DNA of 47,446 nt from Lactiplantibacillus garii (GCF_003885105.1 NZ_QWZQ01000023.1:1-47446), one strand, 5' to 3'. Counted from the stretch's first letter, positions 7,782 through 15,784 are shown. Numbers and translations are program-made. The notes: generated by a model from the sequence alone, not told the origin.

Positions 7782-9148
7782 GACCGAACCCCCGCAACCG
7801 CGGAACTACGGCTCAATGCCTTAACAACTAACATACAAATGATCGCCACGCCGGCCGCGACGAACACGCCTAAACTATTATTGCGAAAAATACCGTGCGC
7901 AAACGGTCCGTTCCAAACGGCGTTGTTGGTAAATAGGAACCCCGTCACCGTCGCAATTCCCCACGCACCAATGCCACCCCAGTTGTAGCGAACTTTAGAA
8001 TCAGTCGTCATCAGCGTCACGTCGTAACCTGCTTTTCTAAACATCGCACTGTCGCAAAGAAAAATGGCCACCCAACTCGCCAAACAGATTCCCAAGAAAC
8101 TGAGAAAAATTTCAAAACTAGCTAAGAAGTTTCCCGCAATAAATAGGACGTAGACCGGCACTAGTATCACGATCAATCCGTGAATCGTTAATGAAACTGG
8201 TTGGGACACTTTAATACCCATCGTAGCTAAGTTAATGCGGGCCGAACGCAATGAAACGATACACTGCGGAATCAAGCCTCCAGCCGCGACTAGGAAGTAA
8301 ATGACTCCTAACCCACTCGGTAAAGCGCGGTACATGACGCCAAACGGATCACCAGTTGTCGCTAACGAAGGTTCGATCGTACTGAGCAGAATGCCCCCGG
8401 CCATCAGGATAAATAGCGGCACGGCACCACCCAGGGTCGTACTCCAAAAGGTGGCCTTAGCACTGGTCCCGGGTTTAACGTAGGCGCCCCAATCGGCCGC
8501 GGCCATGGACCAAGAAATACCAGATCCCGCGGCAACAATGCTAATGGCTGGCAATACACCACTCACCCACCGACCGCCGGGTAAGCTCAACGCGGCGTGC
8601 CAATTTGCCTTGGTCAAGAAAAAGATCAGGATAACGACGGTCAGCGCGCCAAAAACGTAACTGAGCCACGTTTGAATTTTCCCCAGCGTTGCTTCCTTTA
8701 ATAGGCCTGAAAGCAGCACTAGGCCACCAAAAATTATCAACGCGACGGCCCGGGTCACACCGTTTTGAGGGACGTTTAAAACCCCGTACAGTGACATTAG
8801 CAGCATTGTTCCGGTAATCACGTTGACCGCTAACCAGCCGACCATGTTGAACCAGGCAATCGCATTGGGAATCTTGTTGCCGTACGTTCCAAACGCGGCC
8901 CGACTAAGTTTAAAAGTCGTTACGCCTTCCCGTTGACCAATCATGGCAACCCAACCAGGCACTAAAAACGACAGGCTCCCAACTAAAGCGGCAAAGAGCG
9001 CCTGCCCAAATGACAAGTGGTACGCTACGATCATGGCGCCAAAGACAAAGCCCATGATTCCGACGTTGGCGGCAAACCAGTTATAGAAGAGTTTGCTAGG
9101 TGTTAAGGTTTTATCTTTTTCTGAAACTTTAACCGTATCATTATTCAT
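7778..9148 (-). CDS. NCS1-family nucleobase/nucleoside permease (CodB-like)
   Basis: Integral membrane secondary transporter of the nucleobase:cation symporter-1 family with about 12 predicted membrane segments over 456 residues. The family start is visible: FYNWFAANVGIMGFVFGAMI, then SFLVPGWVAMIGQREG and a first Trp-rich substrate region FNMVGWLAVNVITG. A second conserved part is SGISWSMAAADWGAYVKP. I chose the ATG at 9148, which has GGGGGAA 9 bases upstream, over an upstream GTG at 9166 that lies inside this ribosome site. It lies 23 bases after the ADP-ribosylglycohydrolase gene and overlaps the kinase gene by four bases. Substrates of the family are cytosine, purines, uracil, allantoin, hydantoins or nucleosides; here a base or nucleoside handled by the two partner enzymes is inferred. 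Confidence 0.9.
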   Translation of the reverse strand: MNNDTVKVSEKDKTLTPSKLFYNWFAANVGIMGFVFGAMIVAYHLSFGQALFAALVGSLSFLVPGWVAMIGQREGVTTFKLSRAAFGTYGNKIPNAIAWFNMVGWLAVNVITGTMLLMSLYGVLNVPQNGVTRAVALIIFGGLVLLSGLLKEATLGKIQTWLSYVFGALTVVILIFFLTKANWHAALSLPGGRWVSGVLPAISIVAAGSGISWSMAAADWGAYVKPGTSAKATFWSTTLGGAVPLFILMAGGILLSTIEPSLATTGDPFGVMYRALPSGLGVIYFLVAAGGLIPQCIVSLRSARINLATMGIKVSQPVSLTIHGLIVILVPVYVLFIAGNFLASFEIFLSFLGICLASWVAIFLCDSAMFRKAGYDVTLMTTDSKVRYNWGGIGAWGIATVTGFLFTNNAVWNGPFAHGIFRNNSLGVFVAAGVAIICMLVVKALSRSSAVAGVRS

Positions 9149-9171
9149 TAGAAATTTTTCCCCCACAAAAG

Positions 9172-10176
9172 CTAATTAATATTGGCATTTAAAATTTGGT
9201 CCGCATAAGTATGTAAATCGTGCAGCGGATTTTGTTCATCAATGGTTCGACACCACGCCGGGTCAATGCTGTTGACCCCATTTTTGGCCCCACAAATGGC
9301 GGTCGCCATTGCGCCAATCGTATCGGTATCCCCACCCAAATTGGCACACATTAACGCACATTGACGTACATCACGGGTATAGTACGCAATGGCAATTGCC
9401 GCCGCGGCACTTTCCGACATCATCGTTCCGGTGCCGACTAGTTCGTAGATTGCCCGACTGAACCGTTGTGGCTCGTTGCGGGTCTCGTGCGCAAGTCGTA
9501 CCCCTAGTTCCACCCGTGAACGGAGCTTGGCCGCCCAGGTGGGAGTCCCTAACCGGTACGCTTGATCACAAACCCGTAAAGCGTAGGTCACGATTGCATC
9601 CCAATCGTAATTGGCAATTGCCGCGGTAACGGCCCCGGCAATCAAACCGGCACCCCCAATTGCAACGTCACTCGCATGGGTCACCTTGGTCACGGTCGCC
9701 ACCAACTTAATCAGTGCTGACGTTTGCTGCGGTTCAAAGAGCGCCCCCACCGGTGCAATCCGCATTGCAGCACCATTAGTTAGCGCTTGGGCGGTCACCG
9801 CTTGAGGATCACGTCCCGCTTTAACGGCCAGTAACGCGGCCTTACTACTTGGTCCCAGGATATTCAATTGCCACGCATTTGCCGCGTCCGCCCACGCTAA
9901 AATTTGGTGGACAATGCTTTGCGGGTCGGCCCGCCAGTTGGTCGTAATCAGCGAATCTAAGATAGCGAGGGCCTGACCGGTATCATCGGTATACTCCCCA
10001 CGCGCGTAGTTTTTTGCCACCCGATTACTCGGTGCTCCCGCCACAAAGGTGGTGATGCCCTCCGGATAATTTTGCCGGATGGTCTCCACCGGCCACAGTT
10101 CCGTTGGCATGCCCAGCGCATCCCCGATAGCCTGACCATACAGTGTTCCTAAGACCTGATCACGCGTTCGTGTCAT
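9172..10176 (-). CDS. ADP-ribosylglycohydrolase (DraG/ARH) family enzyme, likely N-glycosidase
   Basis: Cytosolic enzyme of the DraG/ARH fold, which cleaves N- or O-glycosidic ribose bonds with two Mg ions. The metal ligands are present: TDDT at residues 63-66 and GGDTDT at 281-286 (Asp283, Asp285). Early motifs GQAIGDALGMPTE and the later GTGTMMSESAAAAI are also typical. At 334 residues it is a normal single-domain member. GGGGAGGTG precedes the ATG. It is first in an operon with an NCS1 permease and a PfkB kinase. That context argues for hydrolysis of an imported ribonucleoside-like compound, with the kinase acting on the released ribose or on the nucleoside, rather than reversal of protein ADP-ribosylation. 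E. coli YegU is the nearest known analogue by context. Confidence 0.9.
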   Translation of the reverse strand: MTRTRDQVLGTLYGQAIGDALGMPTELWPVETIRQNYPEGITTFVAGAPSNRVAKNYARGEYTDDTGQALAILDSLITTNWRADPQSIVHQILAWADAANAWQLNILGPSSKAALLAVKAGRDPQAVTAQALTNGAAMRIAPVGALFEPQQTSALIKLVATVTKVTHASDVAIGGAGLIAGAVTAAIANYDWDAIVTYALRVCDQAYRLGTPTWAAKLRSRVELGVRLAHETRNEPQRFSRAIYELVGTGTMMSESAAAAIAIAYYTRDVRQCALMCANLGGDTDTIGAMATAICGAKNGVNSIDPAWCRTIDEQNPLHDLHTYADQILNANIN

Positions 10177-10239
10177 TTTTAAACACCTCCCCTTTTAAGC
10201 ACCGTCCGTTAAACGTTGCCTGGATAAACTAAAATCAGC

Positions 10240-10268
10240 ATAACAATCAACTGTTTAGGCATTGTAAA
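10240..10268 (-). promoter_or_regulatory. Candidate promoter of the salvage operon
   Basis: On the minus strand TTTACA (10263-10268) and TGTTAT (10240-10245) are 17 bases apart, about 64 bases before the ADP-ribosylglycohydrolase start. The -10 box is only a partial match. Confidence 0.4.
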
Positions 10269-10324
10269 AAGGACGTTATTTTTAAGTATATTTTGCGCCA
10301 TTTGTTAGTTTCCACTTTACAATT

Positions 10325-10370
10325 CAAAAAACCATGTCCACCACCCCATTACGGGATGGCAAACATGGTT
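10325..10370 (-). terminator. Terminator of the ClC gene
   Basis: On the minus strand AACCATGT pairs with ACATGGTT, with further pairing inside (CATCCC with GGGGTG), followed by a T-run. It begins 16 bases past the ClC stop codon. Confidence 0.85.
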
Positions 10371-10386
10371 CCGTCTGAACGCTTTC

Positions 10387-11580
10387 TTAACGGTTACGTT
10401 CCCACCGTTTCAACCGTTTAGTTCCAACCAGGATACCGACGGTCACAATGATTAGCGGGCTCACGTTTAGTGGACAAAATAGTAGCACCATGATGCCAGC
10501 CACCACCGGGTTATCCAATAGACACCCGGCCATGGCAGTTGCTACCACGGCTACGACCACCAGCTGATCAAATTGCGGGAGCCACGCGGCCACTGCAAAC
10601 CCCTGGGTAAAGCTGGCAAAGAGGATTGGAAAAATATCCCCACCACACCAGCCAAACTGTAAACACCAGGCCAGGAAAAGAAGCTTTACGGCGGCCATAC
10701 CACTAAGCAGCCACGGGTCACGGTGCTGCCATGCGCCCACTAACAAGTGCACGCTGTGTTGTCCCGAGAATAGCAGGTCGGGTAACCAGTGGGCAATCAC
10801 GACGATCCCCACCGCACCTAAAATAACTTTTAGCATGAGTGCCGGTGCCCACCACTGGATCAGCTTGTGCCAGTAGCGACCCAGCCAGCGCCAGAGTCGC
10901 CCGTAGATACCCGCCCCCATAATTAACGGAAGGATAATGAACCAATCGCGCGCGTGCCAAGTCGATGCACCTAATTTGGTAATAAACGACGGTTGGTCCG
11001 TATGCCGCATCAAAATAAAGAATGCTAACAGACCGTTAAGACTAAATATCAAGTATAGTAACCGTTTTTGCCGCAACAACCGTGAGCTTTTAACCGCAAC
11101 GCGTTCATCGTAAGCCTGCAAATAGCTGTTAAACGTCAGCAGCCGTTGCAAACGGGTTTTAACGGGTAACGCTTTAACCTGCTCATAATTAAAATAAAGG
11201 TAACGAATTTTATCCGCTTGCCAACTCGACAAAGTAATGATGGCACTCAGTAACGCGGCTTCCGGCCCGACTCCGGCACCAAAGCTCAAAATGACTAGGG
11301 TCACCAATAAGTTGACGAAAACTAGCCGGTAATCACCCAGCTGGTGTTCCTTTAATCCAACCATCGCGGTCTGAGCAGTTTGCGGCATTTGTGGCCACCG
11401 TTTCAGTAAGACGTACAATAATCCGGCACCCGCGGCAACCACCAAAATTTGCAAACCCGGGTTAGTACTGCGCCACAAGACGGCGGACACCGCCGCTTCG
11501 ACAATTAAAAAGGCGCTGGCAAGTATCCCAATCAGGGCGCTTAGCACCAAGCCGTACGCGGTCACACTTAATCTTTTCAA
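10387..11580 (-). CDS. Divergent ClC-family chloride channel or transporter
   Basis: Polytopic membrane protein of 397 residues resembling the short ClC proteins of lactic acid bacteria. Recognisable elements are GAGVGPEAAL at 101-110 (equivalent of the GREGP filter segment), GWCGGDIFPILFAS (equivalent of GGxFxP) and ATAMAGCLLDNPVVAG near the C-terminus. By alignment on Gly-Pro, the position of the gating glutamate (Glu148 in E. coli ClC-ec1) is Val104. The GSGIP motif expected before it is not seen; the region reads WPQMPQTAQTAM. It therefore may not be a proton-coupled exchanger. A long cytosolic loop (about 120-170) is rich in Arg, Lys and Leu. It is monocistronic with its own terminator. 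Transported ion not proven. Confidence 0.8.
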   Translation of the reverse strand: MKRLSVTAYGLVLSALIGILASAFLIVEAAVSAVLWRSTNPGLQILVVAAGAGLLYVLLKRWPQMPQTAQTAMVGLKEHQLGDYRLVFVNLLVTLVILSFGAGVGPEAALLSAIITLSSWQADKIRYLYFNYEQVKALPVKTRLQRLLTFNSYLQAYDERVAVKSSRLLRQKRLLYLIFSLNGLLAFFILMRHTDQPSFITKLGASTWHARDWFIILPLIMGAGIYGRLWRWLGRYWHKLIQWWAPALMLKVILGAVGIVVIAHWLPDLLFSGQHSVHLLVGAWQHRDPWLLSGMAAVKLLFLAWCLQFGWCGGDIFPILFASFTQGFAVAAWLPQFDQLVVVAVVATAMAGCLLDNPVVAGIMVLLFCPLNVSPLIIVTVGILVGTKRLKRWERNR

Positions 11581-11664
11581 ACTAATCCCACCGTTCTACG
11601 TTTCTAAATTGCTTTTAGCTTAACACGGACCTAAACGTCTTGTCAGCCGCCACTTTTCATCCCA

Positions 11665-11710
11665 TAAAAAAACGCCTTTACTCGTGGATGAATTTCCAAG
11701 CAAAGGCGTT
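11665..11710 (-). terminator. Terminator of the thioesterase gene
   Basis: On the minus strand AACGCCTTT pairs with AAAGGCGTT, followed by seven T. It starts only a few bases after the stop codon. Confidence 0.85.
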
Positions 11711-11713
11711 AAA

Positions 11714-12220
11714 TTAATCCTGCCACGGCACGTTGACACTGATGTGGCCGTTAAAATGTTCCTGCCGCTTTAACTTCGCCAACCGTTCGGCCCGCCGTTG
11801 TTGATAGCCCTCCGTCACGAAAACGTACTCCGGCTTATCCGCCACTAATTGGGGCAAGGTAATGCCCGGTTGAGTCACCACGAAGGTCGAAAAGCAGGTC
11901 AAGCCCAAAAAGCGTTCGCCAGTTTTTAAGTGTTCTCCAATGATCTTAGTAAACACCTCAATGGAGCGACTCCCGACACCAGAAACGTACGATTCCATAC
12001 ACATTGAATCTTGTAACCGGAACGGCATCAAAAAATTGACCTGGTCGACCGACGCGGTAACGGTTTCAATCCGGGCCAGTCGTGACGCCGCAATCGACGA
12101 ATTATCGTCAATGGTAGCTAACGTTTTACCGCCAAAAACGGTATCGTGTTCGTTTAAATCCGCCGAAAAAACCCGGTGATTACTAATTGATAAAGTTTGC
12201 GATACTTTGATTGTGTCCAT
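11714..12220 (-). CDS. Hotdog-fold acyl-CoA thioesterase (YciA-like)
   Basis: Cytosolic hydrolase of acyl-CoA thioesters with the hotdog fold, 168 residues. The conserved start is seen: HRVFSADLNEHDTVFGGKTLATIDDNSSIAASR, in which Asn and Asp of LNEHDTVFGG line the active site. The strand VDQVNFLMPFRLQDSMCMESYVSGVGSRSIEV is the second half of the fold. A GGGGGTG ribosome site precedes the ATG. The C-terminal tail is basic (RRAERLAKLKRQ). It is monocistronic with a terminator directly after the stop. Chain-length preference cannot be told. Confidence 0.88.
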   Translation of the reverse strand: MDTIKVSQTLSISNHRVFSADLNEHDTVFGGKTLATIDDNSSIAASRLARIETVTASVDQVNFLMPFRLQDSMCMESYVSGVGSRSIEVFTKIIGEHLKTGERFLGLTCFSTFVVTQPGITLPQLVADKPEYVFVTEGYQQRRAERLAKLKRQEHFNGHISVNVPWQD

Positions 12221-12321
12221 GCTGCACCCCCGCAGATCCTAATTAAATTAAACTTCCGGTACTTCATACTTCTATTCTAGTGGAATCTACGCACCGAATA
12301 AAGTGAATTATGACATTTAAG

Positions 12322-12407
12322 GTTATCCACCATCGTGTGGACAACGCACCCCGGGACGAATAGTTTTCAACATGTGGATAACCATTTGATCAGGTTAGTT
12401 ATCCACC
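12322..12407. repeat. Cluster of three DnaA-box-like sequences
   Basis: Three matches to the 9-mer TTATCCACA or its complement occur in 86 bases: TTATCCACC from 12323, a perfect TGTGGATAA at 12373-12381, and TTATCCACC at 12399-12407. The first is part of an inverted repeat, GTTATCCAC and GTGGACAAC (12322-12345). They sit between the thioesterase start and the cytidine deaminase end. There is no dnaA or dnaN nearby, so this is not oriC; a DnaA titration or regulatory cluster is possible. Confidence 0.4.
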
Positions 12408-12817
12408 ATTTTTATCGTTTTCCACCGATGCCTGCCAATAGTGGGGCATCAGTTCTGCCAGTTTAACCGTTCGTACGGGGTGCAGGTTAACTAGTATTTC
12501 AATGTCAGGGCTAGTCGTCCCCAGTTGCATCATAAATTCTCGGCAAGCCCCACACGGCATTAACAACTCGTTACCCCGTACCGCGACCACCTTAATAGCG
12601 GTATTTTCACCAGCCGTTAACATGCTACCAGTGTGTTTCGCTCCGCGCAGTACCCAAGCGAGCACGCCGTATCAACTGAGATTCCGGTGTAAACGTGCCC
12701 GTTTGCCGTTAACACGGCCGCAGCCACGCTCCCCGCGTAGACCGTAGCCGAAACATCGTGCGGCTGACAAGTCGCAACTGCTTGCTGATATAACGCTTGC
12801 CAAGTGACGTCGTTCAT
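12399..12817 (-). pseudogene. cdd: Cytidine deaminase, frameshifted
   Basis: Would convert (deoxy)cytidine to (deoxy)uridine in pyrimidine salvage. The first reading frame (12817 to 12617) starts with a good ribosome site (AAGGGGG) and runs to YCAERNTLVAC then stop; it holds the zinc Cys and catalytic Glu (CAE). The second frame (to 12399) carries GSMLTAGENTAIKVVAVR and the other zinc cysteines (PCGAC). Adding one G to the GG at 12628-12629 joins them as CAERNTLGSMLTAGEN, matching family spacing. The gene is therefore interrupted by a single-base deletion exactly between the two halves of the zinc site, and neither part can be active alone. A consensus error in a GGG run is the alternative. 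Confidence 0.88.
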
Positions 12818-13018
12818 CTAACATTCCCCCTTAAATTCGGTTAATCTTTATGACCACCCATTTGTCCTCACATTTTACGGACTTATCCTTATGAAACCAT
12901 ACTGATCATTTAATTACTATGGTTATATTTTTCAACTTAATATAAAATAATTAATGGCAATTACTTCCGGGGGCAACGGGAAGTTACGCCACACCATTAT
13001 TTTTGAGGAGTGAATAAA

Positions 13019-14002
13019 ATGAAGAAAGTCACCGCCACTTGGACTAAGTGGTTCTTGATGTTCGTCCTACTACTAGGGAGCGCGACGGCCACCACCGCCG
13101 TGACACCGTCAACGGTCGCCCACGCCACGACCGTTTACGTCACCCGTACGGGGAAACATTATTTTTACAATCGGCACGACCGGGGGTTGAACCGGGCCAA
13201 AAAGGTCTACTCAGTTTCGTTATCAACTGCTAAACGGCGAGGATTAACGTTATCCGCCACCGAAAAGGCGCCAACCAAAAAGAAAGTTGCTAAGAAAAAG
13301 GTCGTTAAAAAGGCCCCTAAAAAGAAAAAGACGGTCGCCAAGAAAAAAGTCGCTAAAAAGAAAACTACTAAGAAAAAAGCGGCCAAAAAGGTCACTAAGA
13401 AGAAAAAAACATCCGCTAAAGCTAGCGGAACCTACGTCGCAGCGGCCAAAAAGTACCGGGTCAAGGTTGTTAACAAAAATAAACCCGGCTTCAGCAAGGC
13501 CACCCTTTCCACTAAAAAGGGCGCTTGGCAAAAGTACGGTCAACTAGATTTATATAACCGGGCTAGCGCCGCAAACGCCATGCTCAATAAAAAGCTAATG
13601 CCAACGGCTAAGCGTGAAGCCCTAACCATTAACCCGACTGGCTGGCACAATAAACGGATTAAATCCGGCTGGTTATACAACCGGAGTCACTTGATTGGTT
13701 ACCAGTTAACGGGCCAAAATAATAACTGGAAAAACTTGATCACCGGGACCCGCCAACTCAACGATCCCGGCATGACGAAGTACGAAAACAAGGTGGCGAC
13801 CTATTTAAAAGCCAGCTCCAAGCACTACGTTCGTTACCGGGTAACCCCCGTGTTTAAGAATCACGAACTACTCGCCCGCGGCGTTAAAATGCAGGCCCAG
13901 TCCGTGGGTTCCAACAAAGTTAAATTTAACGTTTACCTGCCAAACACTCAAACTAGCATGAAGCTCAACTATGCCAACGGTTTGAGCAAGGTCGCCAAGT
14001 AA
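13019..14002 (+). CDS. Secreted non-specific DNA/RNA endonuclease (EndA-like) with lysine-rich linker
   Basis: Exported nuclease of the EndA/NucA His-metal type. Residues 1-38 are a signal peptide ending VAHA. A short region (about 38-85) is followed by a linker of nearly pure KKK(V/A/T) units at about 86-137. The nuclease domain covers about 150-325. Its catalytic motif is NRSHLIGYQLTG with His224, replacing the usual DRGH/DRSH, and the Asn-rich metal site follows (QNNNWKNLITGTRQLND). The ATG at 13019 has GAGGAG 8 bases upstream; a GTG at 13010 overlaps that site and is rejected. Monocistronic, with a terminator after the stop. Likely roles are nutrient scavenging from environmental DNA or biofilm DNA turnover. 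The lysine tail may hold it on DNA or on the anionic wall. Confidence 0.88.
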   Translation: MKKVTATWTKWFLMFVLLLGSATATTAVTPSTVAHATTVYVTRTGKHYFYNRHDRGLNRAKKVYSVSLSTAKRRGLTLSATEKAPTKKKVAKKKVVKKAPKKKKTVAKKKVAKKKTTKKKAAKKVTKKKKTSAKASGTYVAAAKKYRVKVVNKNKPGFSKATLSTKKGAWQKYGQLDLYNRASAANAMLNKKLMPTAKREALTINPTGWHNKRIKSGWLYNRSHLIGYQLTGQNNNWKNLITGTRQLNDPGMTKYENKVATYLKASSKHYVRYRVTPVFKNHELLARGVKMQAQSVGSNKVKFNVYLPNTQTSMKLNYANGLSKVAK

Positions 14003-14023
14003 TCAGCCGTTTAAGGCAATGTT

Positions 14024-14067
14024 AAAACCGATTGCGTTTCTCAATGAGAAATACAATCGGTTTTTTA
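14024..14067. terminator. Terminator between nuclease and C39 peptidase genes
   Basis: AAAACCGATTG (14024-14034) pairs with CAATCGGTTTT, with T-runs on both sides. It ends the plus-strand nuclease transcript and may also serve the convergent peptidase gene. Confidence 0.85.
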
Positions 14068-14107
14068 ATTCAAAATCAATTAAATGGAAAGGGACTTAGC
14101 GACCGGG

Positions 14108-15784
14108 TTAATAACTTAAGGCTCGCTGGCCATCCCGACGCCAGTACTTTTTAAAACTTGCAGTGGTCATACTAGTTTTTTTGTTCGTCCACGGATCATT
14201 GTAGTAAATACGAGCCGGACTATAACCGGTCATAGTCAGGGCGTGGGTGTTAAAACCATCGACTCCGCTAACCCAGAGCGTTACCGGGTGACCGCGATTA
14301 ATTTGCTTCTTCAGCGTTGCCACCGACGTCCCCGTTAAGTTAACTGCCGAATGGGCGTGCTTTTTCACTAACTTCATCAGTGCTGGCGGGTACACCGTCC
14401 AACCATAACTGGAGTACGGGTTACCCACGAACCCCTTGTTAGGATTACTGCTACGCGGCATCTCCAAAGTTAAACTCAGCTTGGTCACTTTGCTCCCCTG
14501 GTAGCGCAACATCATCGTCACCGCGGTAATTTCACACCCGGTCGGCAACTCCGGGCGTTGCGCAATTAGCGGTACGTTCAGCTTCTTGGCCGCATAATGC
14601 CAACTTGCCGTTCGATAACGATTTTTGGTGCCCCGTAAGTTAAACGTCCTCGTCGTTAAGCTCCGGGATGCCCGCAGCCTGAAGTTTCCCCGCGCATCAG
14701 CTCGTGCCCGGGCCAGTACTTTTTGTTTGGTACTGAACATTTTAAGCGTGGTTCCTGCCACCGTGTGACCAGTCACCGTCCTACCGCTGACCTTCACCCG
14801 GGAAATTTTCAGCGGAACCGTATATTTCCAAGTAACCGGTTGATAGCTCTTTTTCTGGGCCGTAACGTTCACCGGCTTGGAATTGATTGTCTGGATTGTG
14901 TTAACGGTAAAGTGACCCTTACGATTGGCCCGGACGCGCCCCAACACCCGTTTTTTCAAGTTTAAAACGCTAACCGTGGCTCCCGCCGTGGTTTGCCCGC
15001 TGACCCGGTGTTTTGTCACCTTCACCCGACTAACTCTAAGTGGTGCAACGTACTGCCAGCTTCCCGCGTGGTAGCCCGCTCGCGTTGCTTTTAGTTTAAA
15101 CGGTGTTCGGTTAACCATTTGTGTAGTCTGTATGGTGAAATGACCGTCGACATCGGCAACGTCCGACCCCACTAATTTTTTCTTACTATTTATTATTTTA
15201 ACCTTAGCACCGGCTGCCACGTGGCCACTAACGGTCGTTTTGCCAACTTTCACCCGGGTGACTTTTATCTTAGCCAGGTACCGCCACGACGCCGACTGAT
15301 AACCCGTCCTTGTTGCCCGTAAGGTAAAGGGAACCTTTGTGAGGGCCGTGCTAACCGTGACAGAAAAACGGCCCCGTTCATCGGCCGTCGTAGTTCCCAA
15401 AATTTCCTTGTTACCGTTAATGATTTGCACCGTGGTCCCCGCCACCGTGTATCCGCTAACCGTGGACTTAGTGACCTTAACGTTTGTCAGTGTCAACGTT
15501 TGTTTGGCCGTGGTAGCCGTCATGGTCTTCGTAGCGGGGGCCGTCGGGGCGGCTAACCGCTGACTAGCTTTACCACTAATGATGGTTTCACGACGATCTG
15601 AACTTAGCCGGCTTGAATTCGGTTGCCTAACAGTTGGCACACTGCTCAAGTTAGCATTGCTAATACTTGTTTTTCTTACTAGTGTTGCATTTGTCGTCTC
15701 CGCCTGACCCGTTAGTGCAACTAAGGTCATCCCCAGCGTAAGCGTCATCGCGGTCATGATTAACCGTGAACTTCGTAATTGCAT
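14108..15784 (-). CDS. Secreted C39-type cysteine peptidase with four basic Ig-like repeats
   Basis: Exported protein of 558 residues. A signal peptide (LIMTAMTLTLGMTLVALTGQAE) is followed by a Ser/Thr-rich linker. Four Ig-like repeats of about 78 residues follow (about 95-400). Each starts KVTRVKVxKxTVSGxTxAGxxV, continues with a short GxFTV strand, and ends on an aromatic xSWxY motif. The C-terminal domain (about 403-558) matches C39-like peptidases (Peptidase_C39_2): PTGCEI with Cys417, THALTM with His514, and YYNDPW with Asn/Asp about 529. The start is the ATG at 15784, since GGAGG lies 5 bases upstream; the TTG at 15796 overlaps that site. The repeats are rich in Lys and Arg, suggesting attachment to teichoic acid (inference). 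The substrate is unknown, perhaps a wall-bound protein. Confidence 0.85.
   Translation of the reverse strand: MQLRSSRLIMTAMTLTLGMTLVALTGQAETTNATLVRKTSISNANLSSVPTVRQPNSSRLSSDRRETIISGKASQRLAAPTAPATKTMTATTAKQTLTLTNVKVTKSTVSGYTVAGTTVQIINGNKEILGTTTADERGRFSVTVSTALTKVPFTLRATRTGYQSASWRYLAKIKVTRVKVGKTTVSGHVAAGAKVKIINSKKKLVGSDVADVDGHFTIQTTQMVNRTPFKLKATRAGYHAGSWQYVAPLRVSRVKVTKHRVSGQTTAGATVSVLNLKKRVLGRVRANRKGHFTVNTIQTINSKPVNVTAQKKSYQPVTWKYTVPLKISRVKVSGRTVTGHTVAGTTLKMFSTKQKVLARARADARGNFRLRASRSLTTRTFNLRGTKNRYRTASWHYAAKKLNVPLIAQRPELPTGCEITAVTMMLRYQGSKVTKLSLTLEMPRSSNPNKGFVGNPYSSYGWTVYPPALMKLVKKHAHSAVNLTGTSVATLKKQINRGHPVTLWVSGVDGFNTHALTMTGYSPARIYYNDPWTNKKTSMTTASFKKYWRRDGQRALSY

Noticed and set aside
12322-12407. 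Origin of replication because of the DnaA-like boxes
   Set aside because: No dnaA, dnaN, rpmH or AT-rich unwinding element nearby, and only one box is perfect.
13207-13547. Several overlapping basic or Phe/Leu-rich ORFs on both strands
   Set aside because: They are shadows of the AAG/AAA-rich lysine linker of the nuclease gene; none has a ribosome site.
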